A stretch of 36,233 nucleotides of DNA from Mesorhizobium sp. (lineage in GTDB: Bacteria > Pseudomonadota > Alphaproteobacteria > Rhizobiales > Rhizobiaceae): assembly GCF_017306585.1 (NCBI RefSeq), contig NZ_JAFKIC010000161.1, forward strand, positions 1 through 36,233, read 5' to 3'. The position numbers and the translations under genes were made by a program. Numbering within the stretch: the first letter of the stretch is position 1; every line of letters begins with the position of its first letter. The notes below the pieces were generated by a model. The model was not told where the DNA came from and searched no databases. It saw only the letters and a program-made list of their open reading frames with translations. This document shows, one piece after another, positions 11,581 through 23,559 of the stretch.

Positions 11581-12522
11581 GTGGCAGGTTCATGCCATGA
11601 TGCACTGGTGTTTCCGGGTTCGTTCAAATTGAAGACGGCAGCCGAGGATTTTTCGGTCATTCCACCCTTCGAAATCCGGTCGGGCGCCGAGCAGCGCGTC
11701 CCTTTCCTGTTCAATTCTCCGCATAGCGGCCGCTACTATCCGGAACGCTTTCTCGCCATGGCGAGGCTCGATCGCAACGCCATCCGGCGCTCCGAGGACT
11801 GCTACGTCGACGAGCTGTTCGGCGGCGCCGTGGCGCTCGGCGCGCCAATGCTGGCGGCGAATTTTCCGCGCGCTTATCTCGACGTCAATCGCGAGCCTTG
11901 GGAGCTCGACCCGCGCATGTTCGCCGAGCCGGTGCCGTCCTTCTGCAACATCCGCTCGGCGCGGGTGGCTGGCGGGCTTGGCACCGTGCCGAAGCTGGTG
12001 GGCGAGGGGCTCGACATCTATGCGGGCCGCTTGCCGCTGGCCGAAGCGATTGCCCGCATCGAGGCCGTCTACAAGCCCTATCACGAAACGCTGAAACGGC
12101 TTCTGACCAGGACCCATGCCCGCTTCGGCTTTGCCGTGCTGATCGACTGCCATTCGATGCCGGCAAGCATTCGTGTCGGCGACAGCGGCCTGCGGCCGGA
12201 CTTCATCATCGGCGACCGTTTCGGCATCTCGGCCAGCGCCGCGCTGACCGAAACCGCGATCGGCCTGCTGTCCGCGATGGGCTATACCGTCGCTCACAAC
12301 AAACCCTATGCGGGTGGTTTCATCACCGAGCATTATGGCCGCCCGGCGCGTCATCTTCATGCGCTGCAGATCGAGGTCAATCGCGGGCTCTACATGAACG
12401 AGCGGACATTCGAGAAGTCGGCCGGCTTCGATGCACTGGCCGACGATCTGACACGGTTCTGCGCCGACCTGATGGCGATGCCCGACCATCATTTCGTCGA
12501 CCTGCCGCTGGCCGCGGAGTGA
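11581..12522 (+). CDS. N-formylglutamate amidohydrolase family protein
   Basis: A protein of about 300-313 residues. Conserved segments LFNSPHSGRYYP, RSEDCYVDELF, LDVNREPWELDPRMF, VLIDCHSMP and LQIEVNRGLYM contain the His, Asp and Glu residues expected to hold zinc. Family members hydrolyse N-formyl-L-glutamate to formate and glutamate at the end of histidine breakdown, but many rhizobial copies lie away from hut genes. That is the case here, so the substrate is uncertain. The start is unclear: GTG 11581 gives the longest form, GTG 11608 (VFPGSFKLKTAAED) is an alternative, and neither has a good ribosome site. It is divergent from cpdR with about 160 bp between them. Confidence 0.82.
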   Translation: MAGSCHDALVFPGSFKLKTAAEDFSVIPPFEIRSGAEQRVPFLFNSPHSGRYYPERFLAMARLDRNAIRRSEDCYVDELFGGAVALGAPMLAANFPRAYLDVNREPWELDPRMFAEPVPSFCNIRSARVAGGLGTVPKLVGEGLDIYAGRLPLAEAIARIEAVYKPYHETLKRLLTRTHARFGFAVLIDCHSMPASIRVGDSGLRPDFIIGDRFGISASAALTETAIGLLSAMGYTVAHNKPYAGGFITEHYGRPARHLHALQIEVNRGLYMNERTFEKSAGFDALADDLTRFCADLMAMPDHHFVDLPLAAE

Positions 12523-12560
12523 AAACCGCGCCTTGAGCAAGGCATCCGGATTGGCGGGTT

Positions 12561-12648
12561 AAAAAAAGACCGCATCGTTTTCACGATACGGTCGAAGTCT
12601 AGGGAGGAAACGCCCAAGGAGGGCATGGACAGGAAAACCTGTCCGAGA
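12561..12648 (-). ncRNA. mmgR: suhB/MmgR-type trans-acting sRNA (alpha-r8 family)
   Basis: The minus strand encodes a compact RNA of about 85 nt. Hairpin 1 is GGACAGG-UUUU-CCUGUCC. Hairpin 2 is GCCC-UCCUU-GGGC, with an anti-Shine-Dalgarno-like loop. A single-stranded UUUCCUCCC follows. The terminator is a 10-bp stem (GACCGUAUCG with CGAUGCGGUC), loop UGAAAA, then seven U. One stem pair is U-G on this strand but C-A on the other, which supports minus-strand transcription. Layout and position beside an inositol-monophosphatase-family gene fit the Rfam suhB RNA, known as MmgR in Sinorhizobium, where it is linked to polyhydroxybutyrate control. The C/U-rich single-stranded sites probably block ribosome binding on target mRNAs. 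The 5' end is estimated from the promoter. Confidence 0.82.
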
Positions 12649-12651
12649 ACA

Positions 12652-12680
12652 AGCGTATTGTGCGCTGCACAAATGTCAAG
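12652..12680 (-). promoter_or_regulatory. Promoter of the sRNA
   Basis: CTTGAC (12675-12680, minus strand) matches the alphaproteobacterial -35 consensus. The -10 region 17 bases on (TACGCT) is weaker. The predicted start near 12646 gives an RNA of about the length reported for MmgR. Confidence 0.5.
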
Positions 12681-12849
12681 CGACCCCTGGGTCTTTTTAA
12701 TTCAGAGTGATGTGGAAATTGCGTTTCGGTGATGCCTATGTGACATTTGGGCAACTGTTAACGCGACGGATAAATCGATAAACAGCCTTGTTTTGGCAGA
12801 AAAGTCGCGGGAACGCCCGATCAGGGCGTAGGCGAGGCGGGAGAATCAG

Positions 12850-13623
12850 TTGGACATCAGCATCGATTTCATGCGCCGTATCGCGCGGGCGGCAGCGGCG
12901 GAGACCTTGCCGCGCTTTCGGGCGCAGGGCGCCGTGGCCAACAAGGAAAAGGGCAGTTTCGACCCGGTCACCGAGGCCGATCGCGAGACCGAACGCGCCA
13001 TCCGCGCGCTGATCTCGGCCGAGTATCCCGACCACGGCATCCTCGGCGAGGAGCATGGCAGCGAGAACACTTCCAGCAAACATGTCTGGGTGATCGATCC
13101 TATCGACGGCACGCGCGCCTTCATCTCCGGCCTGCCGGTGTGGGGGACGCTGGTCGGGCTGACGGTCGATGGCGACGCGGTCGCCGGCATGATGGCGCAG
13201 CCCTTCACCGGAGAGCTTTTCTACGCCAATGCCTCCGGTTCCCACTACGAGGGACCGGGCGGCCCGCGAAAGCTGGCGACCCGCAAGACGACAAGGCTCG
13301 ACGACGCAACGCTGTTCACCACCACGCCGGCTCTGTTCAAGGGCGAGGCGCGCACGCGCTACGATGCGTTCGAGAAGACGGTTCAGCTCGCCCGCTACGG
13401 GGCCGATTGCTATGCCTTCGCCATGATCGCCTCGGGCAGCGTCGACATCGTCGCCGACCCCGGTTTGAAGCCCTATGACATCGTGGCGCTGATCCCGATC
13501 ATCGAGAAGGCGGGCGGCGTCGTCACCACCTTCGATGGCGGACCGGCGGAGAAGGGCGGCGATGTGCTGGCGGCTGCGACGCCGGAGCTTCACGCCGCTG
13601 CGATGGCCGCCTTGCGCGGCTGA
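12850..13623 (+). CDS. hisN: Inositol monophosphatase family protein, probably histidinol-phosphatase
   Basis: 257-residue Mg-dependent, Li-sensitive-type phosphatase. Metal ligands are visible in GEEHGSE, DPIDGTR and the late LKPYDIVALIPIIEKAGG. The segment DPIDGTRAFISGLPVWGT is closer to the HisN-type histidinol-phosphatases of actinobacteria and rhizobia than to true SuhB, so histidine biosynthesis (L-histidinol phosphate to L-histidinol) is the preferred role. Inositol-1-phosphatase remains possible. The start is TTG at 12850 with GGGAG 8 bases upstream; the next in-frame ATG (12871) would remove a conserved helix. The gene gave the nearby RNA family its historical suhB name. Confidence 0.8.
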   Translation: MDISIDFMRRIARAAAAETLPRFRAQGAVANKEKGSFDPVTEADRETERAIRALISAEYPDHGILGEEHGSENTSSKHVWVIDPIDGTRAFISGLPVWGTLVGLTVDGDAVAGMMAQPFTGELFYANASGSHYEGPGGPRKLATRKTTRLDDATLFTTTPALFKGEARTRYDAFEKTVQLARYGADCYAFAMIASGSVDIVADPGLKPYDIVALIPIIEKAGGVVTTFDGGPAEKGGDVLAAATPELHAAAMAALRG

Positions 13624-13644
13624 GGCGCGCCCGGCTTCGATCGG

Positions 13645-14475
13645 TCAGCGCGGTTTGATCGAACGCTGGAATTCCGCCGGCGTTCGCCCGTAGACCTGCC
13701 GGAAGGCGGCGCTGAAATGGCTGTGGCTGGAAAAGCCCAGATCCATGCCGAGCGTGGTCAGATTGTCGTAGCTGCCGAGCAGGTCCAGCGCCCGCGCTAG
13801 CCGCAGGCGCAGGTGATAGCGATAGAGCGGCATCGCCTCGACCTGCTGGAAAACCTGCGTCAGATAGACCGGGGAAACGCCGACCTCGGCGGCAATTCCG
13901 GCCAGCGTCCAGCGTCGCGACAGGTCCGATGATAAAACCAGCTTGGCGCGGTCGACGAGCTTCTGCCGTCCCGGGCTGGCGGCTGCCCCATGCGAGGTGC
14001 GTTCGCCGAGCGAGCGCCGCACGAGTGTCAAGGCAAGCGTTTCGGCCTCCAGCGTTTCGGCGACCTTGCGGCTGAGGCTGTGGCGCAGCAATGCCACCAG
14101 CGCCTGCGCGCGCGGGTCGATGCGCCGACGCTGGCGTCGAAAAGCTAGGACGTCGCCGGCGCGCAACTGTTCGCTCGGCGTCAGTTCGCGCAGTTGTTCT
14201 TCGTCGACAACGATATCCAGGCAGGCGTCACCGCCCTCGACGGGATGGCTCACCTGGTAAGGTTCCGCCTCGTTGAAGAACAGCAGCTGGTTAGCTTCGG
14301 CCACGGCGTCGTTGCGGCCGACATGGCGCACGAAGACGCCGCGATAGGGGAAAACCAGATGCGTGGCCGCCGTGCACTCCTCGTCGCTCCTGTGCCGGCA
14401 TTCACCGCTGCAGACGATATCCCGCACCCTGACGATGCCGGTGTCCAGAAGCGGCCGAACCGTGAATTGCGACAT
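13645..14475 (-). CDS. AraC family transcriptional regulator with cysteine-rich N-terminus
   Basis: A 276-residue activator-type protein. The C-terminal AraC domain has two helix-turn-helix units (about 185-235: WTLAGIAAEVGVSPVYLTQVFQQ, and LTTLGMDLGFSSHSHFSAAFRQVYGRTPAEFQ to the end). The N-terminal half is a cupin-like sensor beginning with a Cys cluster: Cys22, Cys26 and Cys34 in VCSGECRHRSDEEC. This pattern could bind a metal or respond to redox, but that is inference. Start at ATG 14475; an upstream TTG (14526) would add 17 residues without a clear ribosome site. It is convergent with hisN and on the same strand as the DUF1127 and small Cys-rich genes upstream. Target genes unknown. Confidence 0.85.
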   Translation of the reverse strand: MSQFTVRPLLDTGIVRVRDIVCSGECRHRSDEECTAATHLVFPYRGVFVRHVGRNDAVAEANQLLFFNEAEPYQVSHPVEGGDACLDIVVDEEQLRELTPSEQLRAGDVLAFRRQRRRIDPRAQALVALLRHSLSRKVAETLEAETLALTLVRRSLGERTSHGAAASPGRQKLVDRAKLVLSSDLSRRWTLAGIAAEVGVSPVYLTQVFQQVEAMPLYRYHLRLRLARALDLLGSYDNLTTLGMDLGFSSHSHFSAAFRQVYGRTPAEFQRSIKPR

Positions 14476-14570
14476 GGCCGTTCTGTACTCCTGCTGTGCC
14501 GGCTCGTTTGCCGGCACTTTACGCAAGCGGCCTGCCCGATCCTGTCAGGAGACTTCGCGACATGCACGTC

Positions 14571-14816
14571 TCACAAGCGGCGTCTGAATTCCGAATAGGC
14601 CTGGCCGCGCGACAAGCCGATATCCTTGAGCTGTTCGTCACTCATTTCGAGCAGAGCGAGGCGGCTCCGGCGCTTCTCCATGTGGCGGCCGAGCCATCCA
14701 GCGACTGCCGCGCATTGGGCCCGCAAGGACCGCTGGATGGTTGCGAGACTGAAAGCCGACGCACTTGGCGGCGACTTACCGGCCAGGCGCTGCGCGGCTG
14801 CATGATCGGGGCGCAT
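14571..14816 (-). CDS. DUF1127 domain small basic protein
   Basis: 81 residues. The C-terminal part (about 43-81: GRHMEKRRSRLALLEMSDEQLKDIGLSRGQAY) is the YjiS-like DUF1127 motif common in rhizobia. Small DUF1127 proteins in Agrobacterium have been linked to RNA turnover and phosphate or carbon physiology. The N-terminal 40 residues are not conserved in kind. AAGGAG overlaps the stop region of the upstream Cys-rich gene, so the two are translated as a pair; only 3 bp separate them. Confidence 0.85.
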   Translation of the reverse strand: MRPDHAAAQRLAGKSPPSASAFSLATIQRSLRAQCAAVAGWLGRHMEKRRSRLALLEMSDEQLKDIGLSRGQAYSEFRRRL

Positions 14817-14819
14817 GGC

Positions 14820-14975
14820 TCACTCCTTGTCGGTGGCGGCAGCGGAAGCGCCGGCTTCGTTCAGCGCCTGGGCGCATTCCTCGCAGCAGACCTCAACGGT
14901 CTTGCCGCCGACCTTGACGCGGATCGGGTTGGCATCGAGCTGGCAATCGCAGGCGGCACAGGTTTTCTGGGGCAT
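14820..14975 (-). CDS. Small cysteine-rich (YHS/TRASH-like) metal-binding protein
   Basis: A 51-residue protein. Cys6 and Cys9 (TCAACDCQLD) and Cys30, Cys31 and Cys34 (VEVCCEECAQAL) flank a short beta hairpin (IRVKVGGKTVEV). This looks like the minimal metal-binding knuckle of YHS/TRASH domains, which hold Cu, Zn or other soft metals. Start at ATG 14975, where GGAG lies 8 bases upstream; an earlier start at 15020 would add an unrelated basic stretch. It is immediately upstream of the DUF1127 gene. Function unknown; metal handling or sensing is inferred. Confidence 0.75.
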   Translation of the reverse strand: MPQKTCAACDCQLDANPIRVKVGGKTVEVCCEECAQALNEAGASAAATDKE

Positions 14976-15129
14976 GATCTCAACTCCATGGCGTTCGGTT
15001 CGACGCATGGAGATGAGCATTCCGCAGCCCGTCCGGGCTGTCAGAATCTTTAGGAGTTTGCGCGCTCCTCGGGGCGGAGGGCCGCCCTTCCTGACAACGG
15101 TGTGTCAGCTGTGCCTGTTCGCGGCTGGG

Positions 15130-16089
15130 TCAGGCCGTCGGGTCGTCGGAGCCCGGGACGAACGCGTCGAAGGCGGCGAGGAATTGTTCGCGGTACAGGT
15201 CGACTTCCTGCAGGATTTCGTGCTTGGCGCCGTCGATCATCAGCATCGAGCCGAGCCTCAGGCTGCGGGCGTATGCCTCGACCGCCTTGGTCGACACGAC
15301 CTGGTCGTTGCCGGCGGCGATGATCAGCAGGGGCACCTGAATTCCCGCCATGAAGTCGGGATCGCAAACGGCCTCCGACGCCTTCGCCGCCGCCTGCAGC
15401 CAGCGGATCGTCGGGCCGCCAAGCGCCATTTTCGGATACTCTTCGTAGATGCGCGTGTTGCGGCGATAGCGCTGCCGATCCGTCGTCACCTTGTTTTCCT
15501 CGAAAGGCAGCGTGTGTCGCGGCCGTGGCCCCCAGGCCGCGTAGAGCCGGCCGAGCCCGACAGCGGAGAAAACCGAGCAGATGCGGCGGACCGTCCTGAT
15601 CGAGACCGGCAGATCGGGCAGCGTCAGGAATGGGGCGATCAGCACCATGCGCCGCACGCGGTTGACCATCGACGGCGAGGCCAGCAGCGCGACCACCGCC
15701 CCGGCGGAGTGGGCGAGGATGTAATACGGCCCACGGCAATCGGGCAGCACGATCTCCTCGAAAAACTGCTCCAGGTCGGCGGTGTAGTCGCGAAACGACC
15801 TGACATAGCCACGCTGACGGTCGCGTATCAGGCGAGAGGAATCGCCCTGGCCGCGCCAGTCCAGCGTGGCGACGCCAAAGCCCCGGGCAGCAAGGTCGCG
15901 AATGGTCTCGAAATATTTTTCGATACACTCGTTGCGGCCGCCGAGCAGCACCACCGTGCCCCGCATCGGCCGGGCAACCGCTGTGAACAGGCCATAGCGG
16001 ATCGTCTTACCGTCACGCGTGGTGAAGAAGCCGCCGGCGGCGTTTTCCGGCCGAGGATTATCGGCAGTGTCGTGGAAAATGTCTGTCAT
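15130..16089 (-). CDS. Alpha/beta hydrolase, lysophospholipase/monoglyceride lipase type
   Basis: 319-residue serine hydrolase of the PldB-like group. The nucleophile elbow is AHSAGA (Ser128), with acid Asp262 in AAGNDQVV and base His290 in DGAKHEIL. The family segment GGRNECIEKYFETIRDLAARGFGV and DWRGQGDSSR are typical of lysophospholipases L2. No signal peptide is seen, so it is probably cytosolic or membrane-associated, acting on lysophospholipids or monoacylglycerols. It stands alone on the minus strand, about 110 bp upstream of the small Cys-rich gene's region. Substrate is family-level inference. Confidence 0.88.
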   Translation of the reverse strand: MTDIFHDTADNPRPENAAGGFFTTRDGKTIRYGLFTAVARPMRGTVVLLGGRNECIEKYFETIRDLAARGFGVATLDWRGQGDSSRLIRDRQRGYVRSFRDYTADLEQFFEEIVLPDCRGPYYILAHSAGAVVALLASPSMVNRVRRMVLIAPFLTLPDLPVSIRTVRRICSVFSAVGLGRLYAAWGPRPRHTLPFEENKVTTDRQRYRRNTRIYEEYPKMALGGPTIRWLQAAAKASEAVCDPDFMAGIQVPLLIIAAGNDQVVSTKAVEAYARSLRLGSMLMIDGAKHEILQEVDLYREQFLAAFDAFVPGSDDPTA

Positions 16090-16435
16090 TCGGCGCTTTG
16101 TGCTCGGCGTCTTCCCGGGCCTACCGGTCGCGGCTGGCCTTACTCAAGGTGATAGACGCCAATGCATCAAAAGCAAAGCAAATCCGGGCCATGCCTGGCT
16201 GGAACGGGGGAAGGCCGGAAGCCGCTTGCTGGCGTGCTTCCGGCCTCTGTCGATCCGGGAGGAAGGGACGTTGACACCCGGTTCGGCCTCGTTTGCGGCG
16301 CCCTTCAGATCCGGCGCTGCCAATCCTTGATCCTGGGTTCAATGTAGCGCGGCCTGTCTGAACGCGCGCCGAAGCGCCGGTTCATCTGCCGTTCATCAAG
16401 CGTCGGGGCTTTCCATTTTTTGCCGTCGGGCGAAG
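16090..16435. other. Gene-free stretch with one strong inverted repeat
   Basis: About 345 bp with no convincing coding frame: the short open frames lack ribosome sites and family motifs. The only structure seen is GGCCGGAAGC (16213-16222) paired with GCTTCCGGCC (16236-16245) around a 13-base loop. There is no U tract. It may be a mobile REP-like element or a relic; nothing else was recognised. Confidence 0.5.
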
Positions 16436-16464
16436 CTTGAAATGCATTCGGGCGCTCCCCAGAT
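16436..16464 (+). promoter_or_regulatory. RpoH (sigma-32) heat-shock promoter
   Basis: CTTGAA (16436-16441) and CCCCAGAT (16457-16464) are separated by 15 bases, an excellent match to the sigma-32 consensus CTTGAA / CCCCATnT. Predicted transcription begins near 16471, leaving a leader of about 100 nt before hsp20. Confidence 0.85.
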
Positions 16465-16470
16465 GTGGGT

Positions 16471-16570
16471 TGCGGTCGCCGATGTCGGGTCCGCTGGTCC
16501 TCCCGAAACGCCGCTCACGGGTTTCGCACCGACCATACGCAAACCATGTTGCTCAACAGGAGAACACCTC
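16471..16570 (+). promoter_or_regulatory. ROSE-type RNA thermometer
   Basis: The 100-nt leader of hsp20 ends in the conserved ROSE arrangement. GTTGCTC (16548-16554) can pair with GAGAAC (16560-16565), which includes the Shine-Dalgarno AGGAG, leaving the fourth base (G) bulged as in characterised ROSE elements. Upstream GC-rich segments can form further hairpins. At normal temperature the ribosome site would be masked; melting on heat shock would open it. Known for rhizobial small heat-shock genes; here identified by motif and position. Confidence 0.8.
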
Positions 16571-17038
16571 ATGCGTCACGTTGATTTTTCCCCGCTTTAC
16601 CGCTCCACCGTCGGCTTCGACCGGCTCTTCACCATGCTGGATTCTCTTGCGCAGCCCGATGGCGCGCAGACCTATCCGCCCTACAACATCGAGCGCACCG
16701 GCGAGGATTCCTATCGCATCTCGATGGCGGTCGCTGGCTTCTCGGACGAGGAGATCTCGATCGAGGCCCACCGCAATGTGCTGACCGTGAAGGGCGAGCG
16801 CAAGGACGAGGGCACCGGTGAAGGTTCCGAACTGCTCTATCGCGGCATTGCCTCCAGGGCCTTCGAGCGCCGCTTCCAGCTTGCCGACCATGTCGACGTC
16901 GTCGGCGCCAACCTGAAGAACGGCCTGCTCTTCGTCGACCTGAAGCGCAACATTCCCGAGGAATTGAAGCCGCGCAAGATCGAGATCACCTCGGCTCCGG
17001 CCAAGGCCAAGCAGATCGAGGCCAAAACGGCCGCGTAA
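16571..17038 (+). CDS. Small heat-shock protein, Hsp20/IbpA type
   Basis: 155-residue ATP-independent chaperone holding unfolding proteins in the cytosol. The N-terminus MRHVDFSPLYRSTVGFDRLFTMLD is the class A rhizobial IbpA-like form. The alpha-crystallin domain runs from about 35 to 135 (PPYNIERTGEDSYRISMAVAG... to ...LFVDLKRNIPEE), and the tail KPRKIEI carries the I-x-I oligomer contact. Start at ATG 16571 (AGGAG upstream), not the longer frame, which would translate the thermometer. It has its own RpoH promoter, thermometer and terminator, so it is a monocistronic heat-shock unit. Confidence 0.95.
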   Translation: MRHVDFSPLYRSTVGFDRLFTMLDSLAQPDGAQTYPPYNIERTGEDSYRISMAVAGFSDEEISIEAHRNVLTVKGERKDEGTGEGSELLYRGIASRAFERRFQLADHVDVVGANLKNGLLFVDLKRNIPEELKPRKIEITSAPAKAKQIEAKTAA

Positions 17039-17080
17039 CGAGGCCTCTGGCTAAGATATAAGTCTCCTCCCGAGACGGAA

Positions 17081-17106
17081 GCGGCGCCGAGAGGCGCCGC
17101 TTTTTT
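17081..17106 (+). terminator. Intrinsic terminator of hsp20
   Basis: GCGGCGCC-GAGA-GGCGCCGC forms a perfect 8-bp GC stem followed by six T, 42 bp after the hsp20 stop: a textbook Rho-independent terminator. Confidence 0.95.
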
Positions 17107-17124
17107 GTTGTCCGGAAAGGCCTG

Positions 17125-18177
17125 TTATCCCGCGATCAACTGGCCGAAGCGGTCGACCTCTTCCGATGTGGTGGCAAAGCTGGTGACGAAGCGGTAGAGG
17201 ACCTCGTCCTCGCCGATATGCCCATCGAACCCATGCGGCTTGTGCCAGTCATAGAAGGCGGCGCCCGCCGCCTGCAGCCTGTCGGCCTCGCTCTTCTTCA
17301 TGACGGCGAAGACTTCGTTGGCCTGCGGCAGCCAGGCGAGCTTCGCCGACTGCGAATCCTCGATGGCCGCCGCGAGCCGGGCGGCCATGGCATTGGCATG
17401 GCGTGCCGTGTCGAGCCACAGCCCGTCCTTGAAATAGGCCTCGAATTGCGCCGCGACGAAGCGCGACTTGGAAAACAGCTGCGCGGCGCGTTTGCGCAGG
17501 AAGGCCAGTTCCTTGGCGCGGTCGAGGTCGAACAGCACAATGGCCTCGGCGCACCAGCAGCCATTCTTGGTGCCGCCGAAGGACAGGATGTCGACGCCGC
17601 GCTTCCAGGTCATTTCGGCCGGCGTGGTGTCGAGCGCGGCCAGCGCATTGGCAAAGCGGGCGCCGTCCATATGGAGCGGCAGGGAGTGTTTCTTGGCGAT
17701 GGCCGAGATCGCGGCAATGTCGTCCAGCCCGTAGACAGTGCCGACCTCGGTCGACTGAGTGATCGAGATGGCCATCGGCCGGCCCCAATGCACGACCTCG
17801 CCGGCGAAACGGCCGACCGCCTTTTCCAGATTGTGCGGCTCGATCCTTCCCAGCGCGCCATCCACGGCGTGCAGCCGCGAGCCGCCCGAGAAATATTCCG
17901 GCGCACCGCACTCGTCCTCGATGACATGCGATTCGCGATGGGCGAAGGAAATGCCGCCAGGCTTGTTGAAGGTGGTCAGCGACAGCGAGTTGGCCGCCGT
18001 GCCGGTCGCCACGAAGAACACGGCCACCTCACGCTCGAAAATCTCGCTGAACCTGGTGTAGACGGCCTGGTCGAGAGCGCCGTCGCCATAGGCCGTTGAA
18101 AAGCCGCCGGCCGCGGCCGACAGGCCGGAAACGATGTTGGGATGGGCGCCTGCCCAATTGTCGGAAGCGAAGAACAT
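17125..18177 (-). CDS. ltaE: Low-specificity L-threonine aldolase
   Basis: 350-residue PLP enzyme cleaving L-threonine or L-allo-threonine to glycine and acetaldehyde. The fold-type I motifs are visible: ASDNWAGAHP at the N-terminus, FVATGTAANSL, His80 stacking residue, Asp171 in LHMDGARFANAL, and the Schiff-base Lys204 in SFGGTKNGCW. Start at ATG 18177; the upstream extension lacks family similarity, though the ribosome site is weak. It is convergent with hsp20 and divergent from gltB. A broader beta-eliminating lyase role cannot be excluded. Confidence 0.9.
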   Translation of the reverse strand: MFFASDNWAGAHPNIVSGLSAAAGGFSTAYGDGALDQAVYTRFSEIFEREVAVFFVATGTAANSLSLTTFNKPGGISFAHRESHVIEDECGAPEYFSGGSRLHAVDGALGRIEPHNLEKAVGRFAGEVVHWGRPMAISITQSTEVGTVYGLDDIAAISAIAKKHSLPLHMDGARFANALAALDTTPAEMTWKRGVDILSFGGTKNGCWCAEAIVLFDLDRAKELAFLRKRAAQLFSKSRFVAAQFEAYFKDGLWLDTARHANAMAARLAAAIEDSQSAKLAWLPQANEVFAVMKKSEADRLQAAGAAFYDWHKPHGFDGHIGEDEVLYRFVTSFATTSEEVDRFGQLIAG

Positions 18178-18681
18178 GCATCTGCCTGTGTTGGGGAAAT
18201 CGGCGCGGAGTTGACCGGTTTCACGCGCCCGCCGCAAGGGCCACGGACCGGAAAATCGTTGAAGCCAATGCCGGGCGTGGCCTTCAAGGTAACGACTGAA
18301 GCTTACGTTTTTTGTCAACTTCAGGTAATTTTATGTCGCCGAAGGCTCAAGTTTTTTGTGAATCGGTCTTGTGCGTCCCGGGGAATTCTGCCATAAAAAT
18401 TTAGGACAGTAGTGCTGTCTTATTTTGTCGCACAAAACAGGCTGGATTGGCGTAACATATGGGCCTCTCCGGCTGTTGCCGCGAGCGACAGGTGGACGGC
18501 CGGCAACTGGCCAGTACGATACCAGACGCGAACCATGCGAAGCGATGCATGGCTCGGCAAGGATTTCGCAAGACGTGCCGCAAGGATGAAGGGTGAGCCA
18601 AGCGCTCGCCGAGGCAAACCAGCGACAGAAAAATGGCCAGCGCCCGACGGGGCGCGGAACGGAAACGGAGAGGACAGGACA
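18178..18681. other. Intergenic region between ltaE and gltB
   Basis: About 500 bp without a gene. A short T-rich-flanked hairpin, AGGACAG-TAGTG-CTGTCTT (18403-18421) followed by ATTTT, could be an attenuator or an operator-like palindrome ahead of gltB. A loose promoter-like CTTGTG (18368-18373) with an AT-rich stretch near 18391-18398 lies before it. The last 230 bp before gltB are GC-rich with no clear element other than GGAGAGGAC near the start codon. Confidence 0.4.
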
Positions 18682-23415
<4,734 letters not shown>

Positions 23416-23429
23416 GCTTTCAGAGAACT

Positions 23430-23453
23430 GCCGGGGAGCCCAGGCTTCCCGGC
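23430..23453 (+). other. Hairpin between gltB and gltD
   Basis: GCCGGGGAGCC and GGCTTCCCGGC pair almost perfectly (one G-U) around CA. No U tract follows, so it is more likely an mRNA-stabilising or processing element that sets the subunit ratio than a terminator. Inference from structure and position. Confidence 0.6.
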
Positions 23454-23559
23454 CCACCTTCATCGACAGTCTGACCTCGGGTGCAAGGTTGCCACGGCAG
23501 CCTCAAGGGGTTAACGGGTGCGACGAAAACCGCACCATCTGGACAGCAGGAACTGGACT

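Noticed and set aside
12682-12698. Terminator-like GACCCCTGGGTC followed by T5 on the plus strand
   Set aside because: The stem would leave too small a loop or be only about 4 bp, and it overlaps the -35 region of the sRNA; too weak to call.
18580-18605. Sigma-54 promoter ahead of gltB (TGGCTCGG near 18550)
   Set aside because: The GC element is not at the required spacing from GG.
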